Assembly: GCA_029641185.1 (NCBI GenBank)
Contig: JAPWGK010000003.1
Span: 682,001 to 746,000, forward strand
Direction of reading: 5' to 3'
Source: Pseudofabraea citricarpa
Lineage: Eukaryota > Ascomycota > Leotiomycetes > Helotiales > Dermateaceae
DNA length: 64,000 nucleotides
Numbering within the stretch: the stretch's first letter is position 1; each line of letters begins with the position of its first letter. Made by a program: the position numbers and the translations under genes. Under the pieces are notes generated by a model. The model worked only from the letters and a program-made list of their open reading frames with translations, had not been told where the DNA came from and searched no databases. This document shows, one piece after another, positions 45,160 through 56,900 of the stretch.

Positions 45160-47970
45160 ATGGATATGGACGACCCTTGGGGATCGCCGTGGGCAGACGA
45201 CAACGATGTGTCGCCGAGACCAAGAGCCGATGTCGAAGTGAAGGCTGCCACTCCAGCTAAAACCATACCTACAACACCGAAAGTCGGACTCAATTCGCCT
45301 TGGGATGACGGAGATGATGGTTTTGGGGACTGGGGCACAGGAGTAGACGCTGGGGAACACGTAGCAGGATCGAATGGAAATACACTCGACGACCCTTGGG
45401 CGACAAAGGATGAATTTCACAAGCCGAACACTTCTAGTGGAGCAAGTCAATTACTGCCGGCATGGGATCAGAATTTAACGCTACCTGAGGAGAATGTATC
45501 GAATTTGGTGTCACCAAAGGAAAACATAACAAGGCAAAGCTCGCCGGACCCATGGGCAACTGAGGCCGCCTCGTACGGTGGACATGGAGATCGGACGCAA
45601 CGACAAGAAAACAGCATCCCAGAAGACCTACCAAAGACGAACGTCGAAGGCCAGCTCTTACCAAAAACTTCTGATGAAGAACAAGAAGCTACTACAATTG
45701 ATCCCGAGGCGGAAACGGAAACACCCAGAGCGCAAGAGCCAGAGGTTGTGGAACAAAATGAACACCAAGCAGGCCTCAAAGAAAGTAACCTTAGCCATGT
45801 GCTTATTGGACAGCATTTAGACCAACCAGGTCCATTGGATCCGGATTTAATCATCCAGGGGGGCAGCGAAAAATCGCCATTAGATCATGTCGAAACCTTG
45901 GGCACGAATACAAGAGAGCGGAATTCCGTTGGTCTTGATCCCTTAAATACGTTAAACGCTCCTCATGAATCAGCCGGTACTGGAACTACAGAGGATCCAA
46001 ATCACTCGCTGGTAAATCCGGACATAGAATCATCAAGATCATCATCAGCTCCTTCGGATCATAGCCGCCATGACGAACAAATTCCAGACTCGCCGCGGAC
46101 ATCCTTAGATGAAGAGCAAGGCCGCCCTCATGTGTCAAGAAAGGTGTCAAAGGTGCATGAACTGGTCCAGCATTTTGACAGTATCATTGCCCAGCAAGTT
46201 GCTGAACCGGAACCTATCACCAGAACGCCTCAAAAAGTAGCCAATCAACAATTAGATGACAACAGCGATGAGCCTGAAGATGAGGGGGACGATTTTGGAG
46301 ATTTTGGCGATTTTGAAGAAGGCATGTCTGACGATGAGGAACCTGAGCCCACCTCTGGTTTCGCTGAACCACAAACATCGAATTTTGAGAGCACGAAGAA
46401 AGATGAGCCGGTCATCTCAAGATCACCCAAAGATTATGGACCTGTCACTTTCGAAGTTGATGCCAAATCTCTCGAAACTCTCTATTCCGATGCTTCAGCT
46501 GCTACTGACGAGACGATTTTCATACCTGATACTATCATTCATGATACTTTTCAGTCTGTGGAACAACGTAAAACTTGGTATAGAGTCTCGAGATATGGTA
46601 CTATGCGGAAATATAACAGTGGCGACGACGAGAACTACAAAAGAGTCAGGTGGAGCAAGTCGAGTGTACGTGATGAGACACTAAAAGTCGTCGCAAGATG
46701 GATGGAAGAGGACCGTATAAGTGGCCGTGTCGTACTTGGTGGTGGAAGTAAAGGAAGTTCCATTTTTGGGTGGAATGATTCAAGCCAACGTCCTGTGGCA
46801 ATATCTTCAGCACTTGCTGATAAACGCGGGAAGAAAAAGTCCCAAGAAGCGGTTGACACAGTCCCCGAAGTGCCGCGGGAATGGCCCAAAATGTCTCCCC
46901 GACATTCGTCGTCCCGTGAGAATGCACGACACCGTAGCTCCTCAAAGGGCATGACACAAGGCAAGGAACCACAAATTAAGGAACCACAAGTCAAGGAACC
47001 AAAACCAGAGGAAGCTCCTACAGCAAACTTTGGATGGAACATGCCTCCTAAGGATCCCTATGGAACCAAGGCACAGTCTCCTATTCAACGTATATCAACT
47101 GCAAACTCTACTTCCAAAGCCAGATCGATCTCACCACAAACAACTCCCGGGCGTAAACGATCTGAGTCCATCAACAGATCACCACTTGCAATCAAAGTAT
47201 TGAAGACTAGGGTAAATACAAGCGCAACGGATATAACACCTGTCAAGGTGCTACCTAATACGACTGGGCCAGTGTTGCCTGCCAAGCATTTAGTATCAAC
47301 TTCCACTGGCGGTCCTGCGAATGAAGACCCAACTACCTTTAATCCCGAAAAGAAAGCGAGCATGATTGATGAAGAGGATGATTGGGGTGACATGATTTCA
47401 TCCCCAACAATGGCACCGACTCATACGTTCCCGACTCAGAAGGGACTTCGTCACAAGAAATCAATGAGTCTTAGTGAATTTTCGGCCCCAGTCCCATTCA
47501 GCTCAACTGCAGAACCTCAAGCTCCGCGGCCACAATCAAGTCAGACAACTAAGCCGGCAATGAACTTTGGTACAATCGGTCCTCCAGTCGAGACTCAAGG
47601 ATTACAATCTCAGCATGAAAAGTCATCAATCAACTTGCTTCCAAATATGCCAACACAAAATGACCAAAAGCCAACTCCTGTCCCTGTCGCATCAGCTGAT
47701 AGTGCCCAAGACCCTTGGGCTTCAGCAGACTTTTCATTTTTTGATGCTGGGCCACCACCTGCACCGGCGCCTAAGTCAAGCTCCAAGTCAGTACCGCTGT
47801 CATCTGGACCACCTGTCAAGAGTGTCAGTTTTGCAGCAAATCCCGAACCTGTGGATTCAGTTCCCAGCCAGAAACGCGGCTCCTACAGAACGAAAGAAGA
47901 GATAGAGCAAGATAGGATTGTAAGGAGCATTGTGGATGCTCTGCCCGACTTATCATATATGTTACGATAA
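45160..47970 (+). CDS. Large disordered protein with repeated DPW motifs
   Basis: Single exon, 936 residues. The start MDMDDPWGSPWADD is a conserved-looking N-terminus. DPW occurs at 5-7, 78-80 and 130-132 and again near residue 850 (AQDPWASADFSFFDAG), with acidic DDGFGDWG and DFGDFGDFEEG patches. The only compact region is around residues 430-560 (TFEVDAKSLETLYSD, RKTWYRVSRYGTMRKY, RVRWSKSSVRDETLKVVARW, GGGSKGSSIFGW). The end RIVRSIVDALPDLSYMLR is amphipathic. DPW and FxDF-like motifs are ligands of clathrin-adaptor appendages in endocytic proteins. A trafficking role is therefore plausible, but the protein is not one I can name. No intron is needed. Confidence 0.75.
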   Translation: MDMDDPWGSPWADDNDVSPRPRADVEVKAATPAKTIPTTPKVGLNSPWDDGDDGFGDWGTGVDAGEHVAGSNGNTLDDPWATKDEFHKPNTSSGASQLLPAWDQNLTLPEENVSNLVSPKENITRQSSPDPWATEAASYGGHGDRTQRQENSIPEDLPKTNVEGQLLPKTSDEEQEATTIDPEAETETPRAQEPEVVEQNEHQAGLKESNLSHVLIGQHLDQPGPLDPDLIIQGGSEKSPLDHVETLGTNTRERNSVGLDPLNTLNAPHESAGTGTTEDPNHSLVNPDIESSRSSSAPSDHSRHDEQIPDSPRTSLDEEQGRPHVSRKVSKVHELVQHFDSIIAQQVAEPEPITRTPQKVANQQLDDNSDEPEDEGDDFGDFGDFEEGMSDDEEPEPTSGFAEPQTSNFESTKKDEPVISRSPKDYGPVTFEVDAKSLETLYSDASAATDETIFIPDTIIHDTFQSVEQRKTWYRVSRYGTMRKYNSGDDENYKRVRWSKSSVRDETLKVVARWMEEDRISGRVVLGGGSKGSSIFGWNDSSQRPVAISSALADKRGKKKSQEAVDTVPEVPREWPKMSPRHSSSRENARHRSSSKGMTQGKEPQIKEPQVKEPKPEEAPTANFGWNMPPKDPYGTKAQSPIQRISTANSTSKARSISPQTTPGRKRSESINRSPLAIKVLKTRVNTSATDITPVKVLPNTTGPVLPAKHLVSTSTGGPANEDPTTFNPEKKASMIDEEDDWGDMISSPTMAPTHTFPTQKGLRHKKSMSLSEFSAPVPFSSTAEPQAPRPQSSQTTKPAMNFGTIGPPVETQGLQSQHEKSSINLLPNMPTQNDQKPTPVPVASADSAQDPWASADFSFFDAGPPPAPAPKSSSKSVPLSSGPPVKSVSFAANPEPVDSVPSQKRGSYRTKEEIEQDRIVRSIVDALPDLSYMLR

Positions 47971-48277
47971 CATGTGGATAGAAGGAAGCGAAACCGAATA
48001 GAAACAAAGCAAAGCCAAATGGACTGAGCCTGATATATATCTGCATTTAGCGGGAGTACATATTGTATAATATTAACGTTGGGTGGCGATTTGGGAATAA
48101 TCAAGTTGGAGTTGACTTCAAGCTTAGCATTATATGGGAAAGGAGACAATTGATTATATCACAATTGTATATGAAGCAAAATCTGTCTATCATGATTTTT
48201 TTACAAACACATGGGAGTGTTCCACGTATGATACAAATAGTTTACACCGGCGCCGTCCATGCTATATAATTGCAGTA
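47971..48277. other. Convergent intergenic region
   Basis: 307 bp between two 3' ends. AT-rich, nothing notable. Confidence 0.45.
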
Positions 48278-49152
48278 CTATATTCCAAGCGGCTTTAATA
48301 CTCGTTCCCTTGCGACTCGCCCTGCGACGTCCCCTCCCTTTTGCAGAGCAATGGCACCTATTATGGCATAAACGGTAGTGGTCATAACAACATCGATACC
48401 AGATGAAGCCATGTTCTCAGGCTATCCAAAGTTGTCAGCCTCAATTCTCCTCTATTATCAATATCAGGAAACACTTACGTTTCTTGGTTTCCACCTTACC
48501 ACTCGCGGTAATCCCACCTCCGCAGCCAAACCGCTCAACCTCTCCTTTGTCAGGATCTCGGACAACTGGACATCTGTTATATTCCTAAGGCCCTCCAAAG
48601 CAGGGTGTTGAAAAGGCTCGCGCCGTTCATCCGGGTCTGTAGACTGTGTCTCCAATGCTATTGGGGACTCCAATAACGCAAGAGTAGCCTGGAGATTCAA
48701 GATTCTGCGCCCTACAATATACTCAGTAACGGAACTCATACTTCCACCCCATGCGACATACCGAAGAAAGCCAGTCGGTCATTGAAACCTCTGCGACCCT
48801 GATCGAAACTCTTATGTGTAATAGCCAACCATTTCACTTCCTCTGTAAGAACACTGGCCCCGGCTCGTCCCAAAAACTTATTGTACATTGCATCCAATAC
48901 CTGCGGATCCTCATTGACCTGGTACGCTCTCGCGGGATTCTTCACACGGAATCCGAACGGTGCTATCATCTTCGGGGGCGTATATGACCATCTTGGTCTC
49001 TCTTCAGGTTCCCGAGTTGATTGTCGTCTGGAGGTTGATGTGGAAAATTGTCGAATCGGGGGTGCTGCTGCTCGGGAGGTCGCACAGGTACAGCGTTGCC
49101 GTGCTTGTTTCGTGATTGATTGGAGCGACCTGCTTGTCGTTTTCGAGGCCAT
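48278..49152 (-). CDS. MRPL15: Mitochondrial ribosomal protein L15 (RNase III-like fold)
   Basis: Three exons, 49152-48762, 48711-48479 and 48421-48278, with introns of 50 and 57 nt, give 255 residues. The N-terminus is a mitochondrial targeting type (Arg/Ser-rich, IRQFSTSTSRR). The core LGRAGASVLTEEVKWLAITH, KSFDQGRRGFNDRLAFFGRR and ILNLQATLALLESP is the RNase III-like fold of fungal L15. The catalytic acids of RNase III are not required in this ribosomal branch. The third exon (PENMASSGIDVVMTTTVYAI and IGAIALQKG) completes the fold. It is a structural protein of the mitochondrial large ribosomal subunit. It shares a 258-bp divergent promoter with RTT109. Confidence 0.9.
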
Positions 49153-49410
49153 CTTGGCAGATCAATCACAGAGATTGTGACGACGTCGGTGGAATTGACT
49201 TGTTGACCCTGGAAATGCTGTCATTCGAACTCGACCTTCAAAAAGTTCCCGAGCCACGGATTTGCGCTAGACTCGTCTGGGAAGCGGTCGCGTCTCCCAT
49301 CAAAGCCTCAGCGCGTCTACTTGGACGACATCCCTCGCTCCACTCCATTTTCTGCAGTTGGACCATGAGCTTACTTGCTTTGCTATGTTACTCAAACCAA
49401 GAATCCAATT

Positions 49411-51111
49411 ATGGCTGCTCGTGAGAAGCTTTTTTTAAAGCCTTCAATCGCTTCTTCCGCTTTAATCCATGAATTGAATAAATTCTTACCTAAAGATATC
49501 ACTTTCCAAATATATCATCTTTCTACACCTCCCACCCGGGCTTCAGCACTTTATTCTGCTCCTCCCGAAGCACGACCAGAACGAACATACTGCGAAAGCC
49601 ATTTCCTGACCGTATCCATACAGACCTCTCCCGCAAGCGATGATACTCAATCGAAAGAAGCGCTCGTCTTTGCGATCGAAGTCCTAATTTACTCCACCGC
49701 ATACTCCTCAACCTTCTTCGTTTCCAAGGCGGATTCAACGGGCTATCTCCATCTTCTGAAGCTACCCAAGGGCACACCATCCCCAATCCGAGATATAAGT
49801 GCGACTTTCTTGCGATTTATTGTCGAGCAACGTCAGAGACCAAATGTACAGAGCATCGTTTCGCTTTTCGCACGAGCGCAAGACCAATACCTCTTCCCAG
49901 GAAGCATCGAAAATTCTGGAAAACATGTGCTCGATGACAGAGGGCTTATAAAATGGTGGTGCCGGGTGCTTAATCCACTTGTTGAAGATTCGGATGGACG
50001 GTCGCAAACATCACAATGGGATACAATCAAGGGTTATTTAGTTGTGCCGGGGCTCGATTCGCACGAGACTGCATCTTACATACCTTCGAAGATCAAGCCA
50101 CCCTCCGAGAAGTCGCCATGGACAACTGGTCATCCTCTGCGAGAGATTTCCCGAAATCCAGATATGCCACCACGATGTCTTGTTCCACATTTCCCAGATG
50201 ACCCCAAGTCTAGATATCTGGATGAGCTTGACGATGAAATAACTAAAGGCAGAGGTGACTCCTGTGGTCGTTGGAAAAGCGTCCAGAGCATTGATCAATT
50301 CTGGGAAATGATGGCTTTTCGACAAGAGTGCTCAGCGGGGCGGCTGGTTGGCTTCATTTGGATTGTGTTTGCCCCGAAGTCCGACACGCTACCTATAGGA
50401 TCAGTGATTGGTGACAGTCAATCTTCAGCTTTGACGGTGGAAACTGATATCTGGGACAACGGGGATTCAGCTTCGTTGGTACCACTTCCAAATCTTACCG
50501 CAACACCTAATACCTCGTTCGCTGCATCTAGCCAACCACTTCCTACAAGCTCACCTTTAAAACTAAGCCAAACTGCAATCCCTGAGCCTTCGCCAAGAAC
50601 AGAACCGATTCCAAAGCGGTCTCCTCCGAAGAGGAAAAAGTTAACAGGTCGTATCATACCACGGCAACCAAGAATTAAAACAAAGAACAAGAATTACCTC
50701 CTCGAAAGAGTTGAGACTACAGCATACTATGCTTGGAGACCTGAGGGTAGAGGTCAAGTGATCGTTGAAGAGGCTGATTATAAACGCATTACTGAATTGC
50801 TACTTCGGCTTGACTTTGCCAATCTTGAACTGGCAGAGTCAAGTTCAAGACGATGGATCAACGAAGTGCGATCGAGTGCGTGGGGAGACATGAGTGACTC
50901 ATGGGGTCAAAGTGTGACCGGTACGAAAGTTATTGAAGTTCGAGCTCAGACTGGCGTTGCTGGTGTCAATAATCTGACCATGGGATTGGTCAGGAAGAAG
51001 AGAAAACCAGGAGCCGAACCACTTGACCTCCCAACCTCAAGTGCTGGCGATCAACCTGCGGCTATTAATATACTCGGCGCAGGCATGATTCGGAAGAAGG
51101 CCAAGGTCTGA
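49411..51111 (+). CDS. RTT109: Histone H3-K56 acetyltransferase Rtt109
   Basis: Single exon, 566 residues from the first true ATG (49411, MAAREKLFLKPSI). Family blocks are present: VFAIEVLIYSTAYSSTFFVS, KADSTGY, LDDRGLIKWWCRVL, GYLVVPGLDSHET, FPDDPKSRYLDEL and FWEMMAFRQECSAGRLVGFI. This is the fungal-specific p300-like fold. With the chaperones Asf1 and Vps75 it acetylates newly made H3 on K56 (also K9/K27) before replication-coupled deposition. The insert between ~360 and 430 is disordered and basic (KRSPPKRKKLTGR). The C-terminal part (NYLLERVETTAYYAWRPEGR; RKRKPGAEP-type basic tail) closes the fold and may be a nuclear signal. Confidence 0.9.
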   Translation: MAAREKLFLKPSIASSALIHELNKFLPKDITFQIYHLSTPPTRASALYSAPPEARPERTYCESHFLTVSIQTSPASDDTQSKEALVFAIEVLIYSTAYSSTFFVSKADSTGYLHLLKLPKGTPSPIRDISATFLRFIVEQRQRPNVQSIVSLFARAQDQYLFPGSIENSGKHVLDDRGLIKWWCRVLNPLVEDSDGRSQTSQWDTIKGYLVVPGLDSHETASYIPSKIKPPSEKSPWTTGHPLREISRNPDMPPRCLVPHFPDDPKSRYLDELDDEITKGRGDSCGRWKSVQSIDQFWEMMAFRQECSAGRLVGFIWIVFAPKSDTLPIGSVIGDSQSSALTVETDIWDNGDSASLVPLPNLTATPNTSFAASSQPLPTSSPLKLSQTAIPEPSPRTEPIPKRSPPKRKKLTGRIIPRQPRIKTKNKNYLLERVETTAYYAWRPEGRGQVIVEEADYKRITELLLRLDFANLELAESSSRRWINEVRSSAWGDMSDSWGQSVTGTKVIEVRAQTGVAGVNNLTMGLVRKKRKPGAEPLDLPTSSAGDQPAAINILGAGMIRKKAKV

Positions 51112-51532
51112 ATTAGATTTCGGCTTACGGGGTTGGATTTAGCTTGCAGGCAAATGGCGTTTCGCGGTTGGACAAAATATCGGCGTTTGGATGTTCTATC
51201 TATTGATTAGGATATCTTGCATACATGAATAAAGAGAAATTTATGACGAACAGATCAGTCTCTGCTGTTCAACCCTTCAATTTTTGTTTAATTCTGCATC
51301 TCATACTACTTAAGCTGCTACGAGGAAGCAAGAAAGAAGTGAACCCAGTGGATGTGAGTGCTCGCTTAGCAGCCTATTTTATGATCATTTGTGTTTAAGC
51401 GACCTCTTCCGAGCAGTCCTTGTCGATAGCTGAAGGTCATCAGAAGAGTGTTATAAATTACTAAGTCTATATAAATAAGCTCACTCTAAACATAATCACG
51501 GCCCCTCATCCCCAAGCTGTATGCACAAACAC
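51112..51532. other. Convergent intergenic region
   Basis: About 420 bp between two 3' ends. No feature recognised. Confidence 0.45.
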
Positions 51533-52869
51533 CTAATCCTTCCACCCTCTCCTTCTACCAATCTCCTTGACTACATACACCAACCCCAACAACACAGGGA
51601 CCTCGATCAGCGGGCCCACAGTAGCCGCAAGAGCCTGGTCACTATTTGGGCCATACGTAGCAACCGCAACGGCAATGGCCAACTCGAAGTTATTACTCGC
51701 GGCGGTAAAGCTCTGCGTGGCAGCGAGCTTGTACCCGAAGCTGAGCTTATACGTCACGAGCAGGGTGACGAAGAAGACGATGCCAAAATAAACAATCAAC
51801 GGAGCTGCGACGCGGACGACTGAGACGATCTGGTGGATGACCTGGCGGCCCTGCGACGCGAACAGCACGAGGATAGTGAACAGCAAGCCGATGAGAGACC
51901 AGGGAGCAGCGAAGCGCAGGAAGACGGCATCGTACCATTTCGCACCGAACAGCCTGCGCAGCGTCCAGCGAGTCACGATCGCTGCGCCGAGGGGGATGCC
52001 GAGAAAGACGGCGACGGATTTGGCGACGACCGTATATGAGACCTGTTGGCTGTCGTCTCCTCCACCGATCACGCGTAGGAATAACAGTGCCAAGGGCGCG
52101 AAGAATATCATCTGTAGCAGCGAGTTTATGGCTACGAGAATGGCGCAGTACTCGCTATCGCCGCCCGCCAGATTCGTCCAGATTAGCACCATCGCTATAC
52201 AACGTGCGAGGCCGACGAGGATCAGCCCGTCGCGTAACCCGGATTTATCGGGCAGAAATGCCCATGCCAATGCAAGCTATATTTTCCCCTCGTTTGTCAG
52301 TAAGTGGATAAGCGAGGAAGTTAGTAGAGATGGAACTGATAAATATACGTACCATGAGAAGAGGTGCCACGATCCAATTCACAAAAACACTAAATGCGAT
52401 CTGTACCCAGATCTGCCGTTTGCGAAAGACATGATGGAGTACTTCGTACCGGACTTTACAGAGGATCGGATACATCATGATAAGAAGCCCGATAGCTAGA
52501 AGAGGAGCAGGAATTCGCCAGTCAGTAAAGATAAATAACCTCTAGACTCCTAAGGGGGACTCATTTACCAATCGGCACAGAAACACCAACGAACTTTCCC
52601 TTCTGCAATGCCGGTCCGGTGTTCGGTACGAAGTTTCCAAGCAGGATGCCGATGATCATGGCGAGCAGGATCCAGATGGCGAGAAACCGATCCAGCCAGC
52701 CGAGGCCTTTGAATGCGGATATCTTGGGTGTGTGGTTAGATTCCCGAGTTTCTGCTTCATTTTCATTGGCTTGAATGGGCTTTTGTGCTTCGATATCTGG
52801 CTTTGCTATGATGGCGGGATCGCTTGGGGCTTCTTTCTGATATCCCGTTTCTTCGTGTGGCGGGGTCAT
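51533..52869 (-). CDS. ACR3: Arsenite efflux permease Acr3
   Basis: Three exons, 52869-52569, 52495-52353 and 52276-51533, with introns of 73 and 76 nt, give 395 residues, the normal Acr3 length. After a ~55-residue acidic cytosolic tail come about ten membrane segments. The diagnostic blocks are intact: VPIAIGLLIMMYPILCKVRY with the functional Cys, SVFVNWIVAPLLMLALAWAF, GLARCIAMVLIWTNLAGGD, and the SFTAASNNFELAIAVAVATY signature. It exports arsenite (and antimonite in some fungi) across the plasma membrane. No arsenate reductase, ArsH or arsenic regulator is adjacent, so the gene is not in an arsenic cluster here. Confidence 0.95.
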
Positions 52870-53986
52870 GATTATTGGAATTTAGTATTTGGAATTTCGT
52901 TCTCTTCTGTAAATTCTAAGAGTTGATAGGTATCATGATATAGAAAAAGAAGTCCAGTTTGGAAGGTATAAGAGTGAGAAGATATTCAACTCACTTGCGA
53001 GCTTAAGTGGTGCAAGTGCAAATGCCAGCGGTGAAAATGGAAAGGGAAGTAGATAAGCGAACTCATCAGCCAATCAGATCCGGGCAGTGACATTCTCTGA
53101 AAATATTAAGCGAGTGACATCGCTCACGCCTTAGCTTCTACAGATCTCTCTCTCAGCAGTTTTTCATTGACCCGCAGATTCTGTTCTATTATAGAATGAA
53201 TAACTGTACTCGAATATATGTTGTCAAGTTTGTATGGATCTTAGAAATATGCTAGAATTTTCCAACATTAAATATCTTTCCATATTAAAAAGTTCCTACG
53301 TCATCCAAACTGTCAAGGCACCAGAGGGACAGGAATCAAGTGATTCCAGCTTTAAGCACAATACCACTAAAACATAACGTCAGAAAATGCAAATCTCCTG
53401 CGTTAACATTTGCCTCTTTACATGGATCAAAGGTAGGACATATCCATAGCAGTCCAAACAGAAATCTCTCATCTACCAGCCACTTTCTTTCCTTCCTTTA
53501 TTAGCAGCACAATTTCTCCGATTAGTTCTAACAGAATAAGCGCCTAGCAACAATACTTTAAGAATCCAAAGATTGAAGTACTAAATGTTGGTTGTTATTG
53601 GAGTGTCAACGAATGTAAAGAAGTCCTTAGTTCCTCTTCGTTTGACCTCAATAGCAAATATCAAAGCCCTCCAATTTCTCAACCAAACACACCTTCATCC
53701 TATGATTTGCTTCTAGCCCCACAGCCTTATTCGACCTACCCAATTTGACTCCCTGCCTAAACACAGCCGCGAAATAAATCTCACATATCATATCCTCTCA
53801 ATTATGAAGGGGAAAAGAATCAGAACATCTTAATCCTTAATTCGAAAGTCCAATCTGATGTATTAAGACTAGCTCACCTTCGACAGCTAATCTATCCACC
53901 CGTTTATCCAACGTCTTACATGCACAAAATCCGACCAGAGAAACCACAGTAGCCCATAGATGATCCCAGTATAGTATTGCGGTATA
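52870..53986. other. Intergenic, ACR3 promoter side
   Basis: 1.1 kb holding the upstream region of ACR3 and the 3' flank of the SNF2-type gene. AT-rich. No gene or named site. Confidence 0.45.
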
Positions 53987-56900
53987 TCAATGATGCCAGT
54001 TACTTTTCCAATAACCATCATTCTGAGTTTCGCAAAGTTTGCTATAAGCCTCATAAAAATACCCTTTATACCGCTCTAGTGCAGAGTTCGCAGCTGACGC
54101 ATTTATTCCGAAAAGTCGACACAACGTTGCCGCAGCCTCGTGATTCTGCAGCGGGGGGTCATCTGAAGGAAGAGTCCTTGGAAAGCCAATTGATGGTGGC
54201 CTATTACTTCCACGTGTCGCACTATGAACGCCGGGAAACCTTTGACTCCTAAGATCCCTAGCAGCCTCAAGGACCCTATAATCATTACTGATCAGAACTG
54301 TGTGAACATCCTGACGGCCCGCACTTGGAAAGTCCGACTGAAGTCCCTTGATAAGTAGATCCAGGGTTTTTCTTCCTGGGCCGTCGTAGTTATCATCTGC
54401 TTCCTCGTCTTCCTTCTCTTCTTCCATATCTTTTTCTGTACCTTCAGAAAATTCGACATCTTCGATGTCACCCAGCGCATAGTTACCATCAAAAAATGAT
54501 AGAGCTTTTTGGACTTCTTCCTCGTACTTCTGTTTTTCTTTATCATCGTCAAACCTCATGTGGGTGATATTGAAAGGATCATTCCTTTCATCGGGCTCCA
54601 AGACATCGTCTTCGCCAGAAGAAAGATCCTCGTCCTCAATAGCCTCTTGCTGAATCGTGTCGGAATCGGTCGGCTTCTTGAAAGTGGCATTGTTGATATT
54701 TCGGCGGCGGCGTTGTCGCAATCGTATTGCTCGCTCGGCTCGACTATCACTGTTGACAAACTTATAAGTATAGCACGTTTCCTTCTGGCCATGTCTCCGG
54801 ATCCGTGCCTTTGCTTGATCTTCATCTCGGTTCATGTATGCAGGCTCCACAAGAATCACACGGCGGGACCTTGTGATGGTAAGGCCCACTCCAAGAATCC
54901 TCGGTGTACTTATGAGTATCGTAGCATCCATGGCGTTTTTCTCTTTCTGGCTGAGGTTTTTCTTCTCTTCTGCACTTAGAGCGTTCATGTCTCCTTGAAA
55001 TGCTCGTACCAAGGTGTGCTTGTCTGTTGTACCACCACGAATAAGCAGGCATTTTCTTAGCATGCCAGCTTTGAAACCTTCCAGTTTTCGATCTTTACTT
55101 GTTGTTTTTGAAAAGTACTGTGGTGAGGTCAGCGTGAAATAGTTTCTCAACATATAAGAAATTGGAAGTACTCACTTGGTAGAGAATCCAGCAGATGGCA
55201 GGAAATGAAGAAAATATAATGAATTTCTCCGGTTTCTTATCCTTGCGCGATGTTCTCATCTCGTGAAACATTATAAGTTTTTCAATCTGTCGAATTTTAT
55301 CGCTGCTTTTGACCATAGCCTCAATATTCTTCCCATACTGGTCATCGATCGAGTTTGGCTGTTTGTATGATTTCGTGAGGCTTTCTTCGGTCCAGATCCA
55401 TTGCGGGTTTTCTTTCATGTATTGAGCAATGACCGGCACCGTCGCAGCTAGGCGAAGTTTATACGCCGAACTCTGCCAACGCAAACCAGTCTTCGTCTTT
55501 ATTTTCTCCTGATCTCGGTCTGCTTTGCTGGACAAATATTCGATGAACTCATCAAACTCTGGGTTCGGGTTGCAGAGAATGGTTTTGTTCACTGCTCTCT
55601 CCAGAGGCATGATAGGTTGAGTATGCCACGTACTTTCTGATGTCCTTCGTATCATCAAGGCACGGAGTACCTTTTTGAGGGTTTCCAAGAACTCTCTCCT
55701 TTTGTACTGTGGCCATTGCATACCAATCTTTACCATGTGTTTGTAGTCCCTCTCCAGAACCCAAATCCTCAGAGCTTTTTCTAAGCGCTCGTCACTTCGC
55801 CAATGCTCATATCCAGCAGACATGTCAGAAAGAATGAGGATGTGACCTTCTAGATCGCTGGTCGACACTTCTATAAACCACAAAAAATCAGTATTAGTAT
55901 TGATCTTCCAAGTGATTCCGAAGAGGGGCAGGACATTTTGAGAAATTTGAGTTAAGTGAATAATGTCTCAGAACTTGTGAATCATACTAGCCAAAGAAAC
56001 TTTGCACCAAGGTGCTCAACCTACCAAATGGTGTTCCACTAACTGCCCAGAGGAACCGAGGTTTCTCTTTGTAGAGTGCCAGTCTTGTTATTAATTTCAT
56101 GGTATCTGATTTAGGGTTCCTTGCCAGATGAAACTCGTCCTGAATGATGTGACTAAACCCTATTTTGTAATTCTTGTCTTCCACGTGTTTTTTGAAGGAG
56201 GCAGCTGTCGTTACGAAGATCAATTGTCCTTCTCTCTTCTCATTGACAAATGTATCTATTGTCTTTTCGATTGCCGTCTTTTCTTTGCCCGTTTTGACTC
56301 CATGAAGAACAGCTATACGTAAGTCACTTCCTGAATCCGAATTCACCCATTTATGAAACTCTGCTTCCCAATTCAGTATTAAATTCTTGGGGCATAAAAT
56401 CAGGGCTGGCGCATATGTGGGTAGCTTCAAACGCGCAGTAATGCTGTTTTCCACGCAAGGACAAGGCATCCCGAATGTACGCCCACCTGTTTTCAAGCTC
56501 GAGGGACATCTGACACCCTGCTGTGGATCTTCGGGTGTGCTTTTGCTAAGGAAAAATTATCAGTCTTATTTGGGTGGTTGTCATTGTGCTTAAGTAAAAA
56601 GAATACTTACTCCAGGTGAAATCTCTTCCTAGGTGTGTTGCTTTTGGATGTGCTACTCTCGAGCGGGTGGCGATCTCTATAAACTTCCCTCTTGGCCATT
56701 CTTAAATTGTTCGCAACGACCAGAAGACCCAAAAACATAGCCGTCTTTCCGAGTCCCTGCTCATCGGCCATGAACCCACCAGGGCAGAGACCGCTTTGTT
56801 GATTCAACATCCAGAATATGGCATATGCTTGAAATGCGTAGAGGGGTTGTTTCATCCCTAGGATGTGTACAGGGGCTCTTGGCGATGTAGTCTCGAGGCT

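Noticed and set aside
51533..52869. Arsenic-resistance gene cluster around ACR3
   Set aside because: No arsenate reductase, ArsH, methyltransferase or regulator lies next to it; neighbours are RTT109 and the SNF2-type gene.
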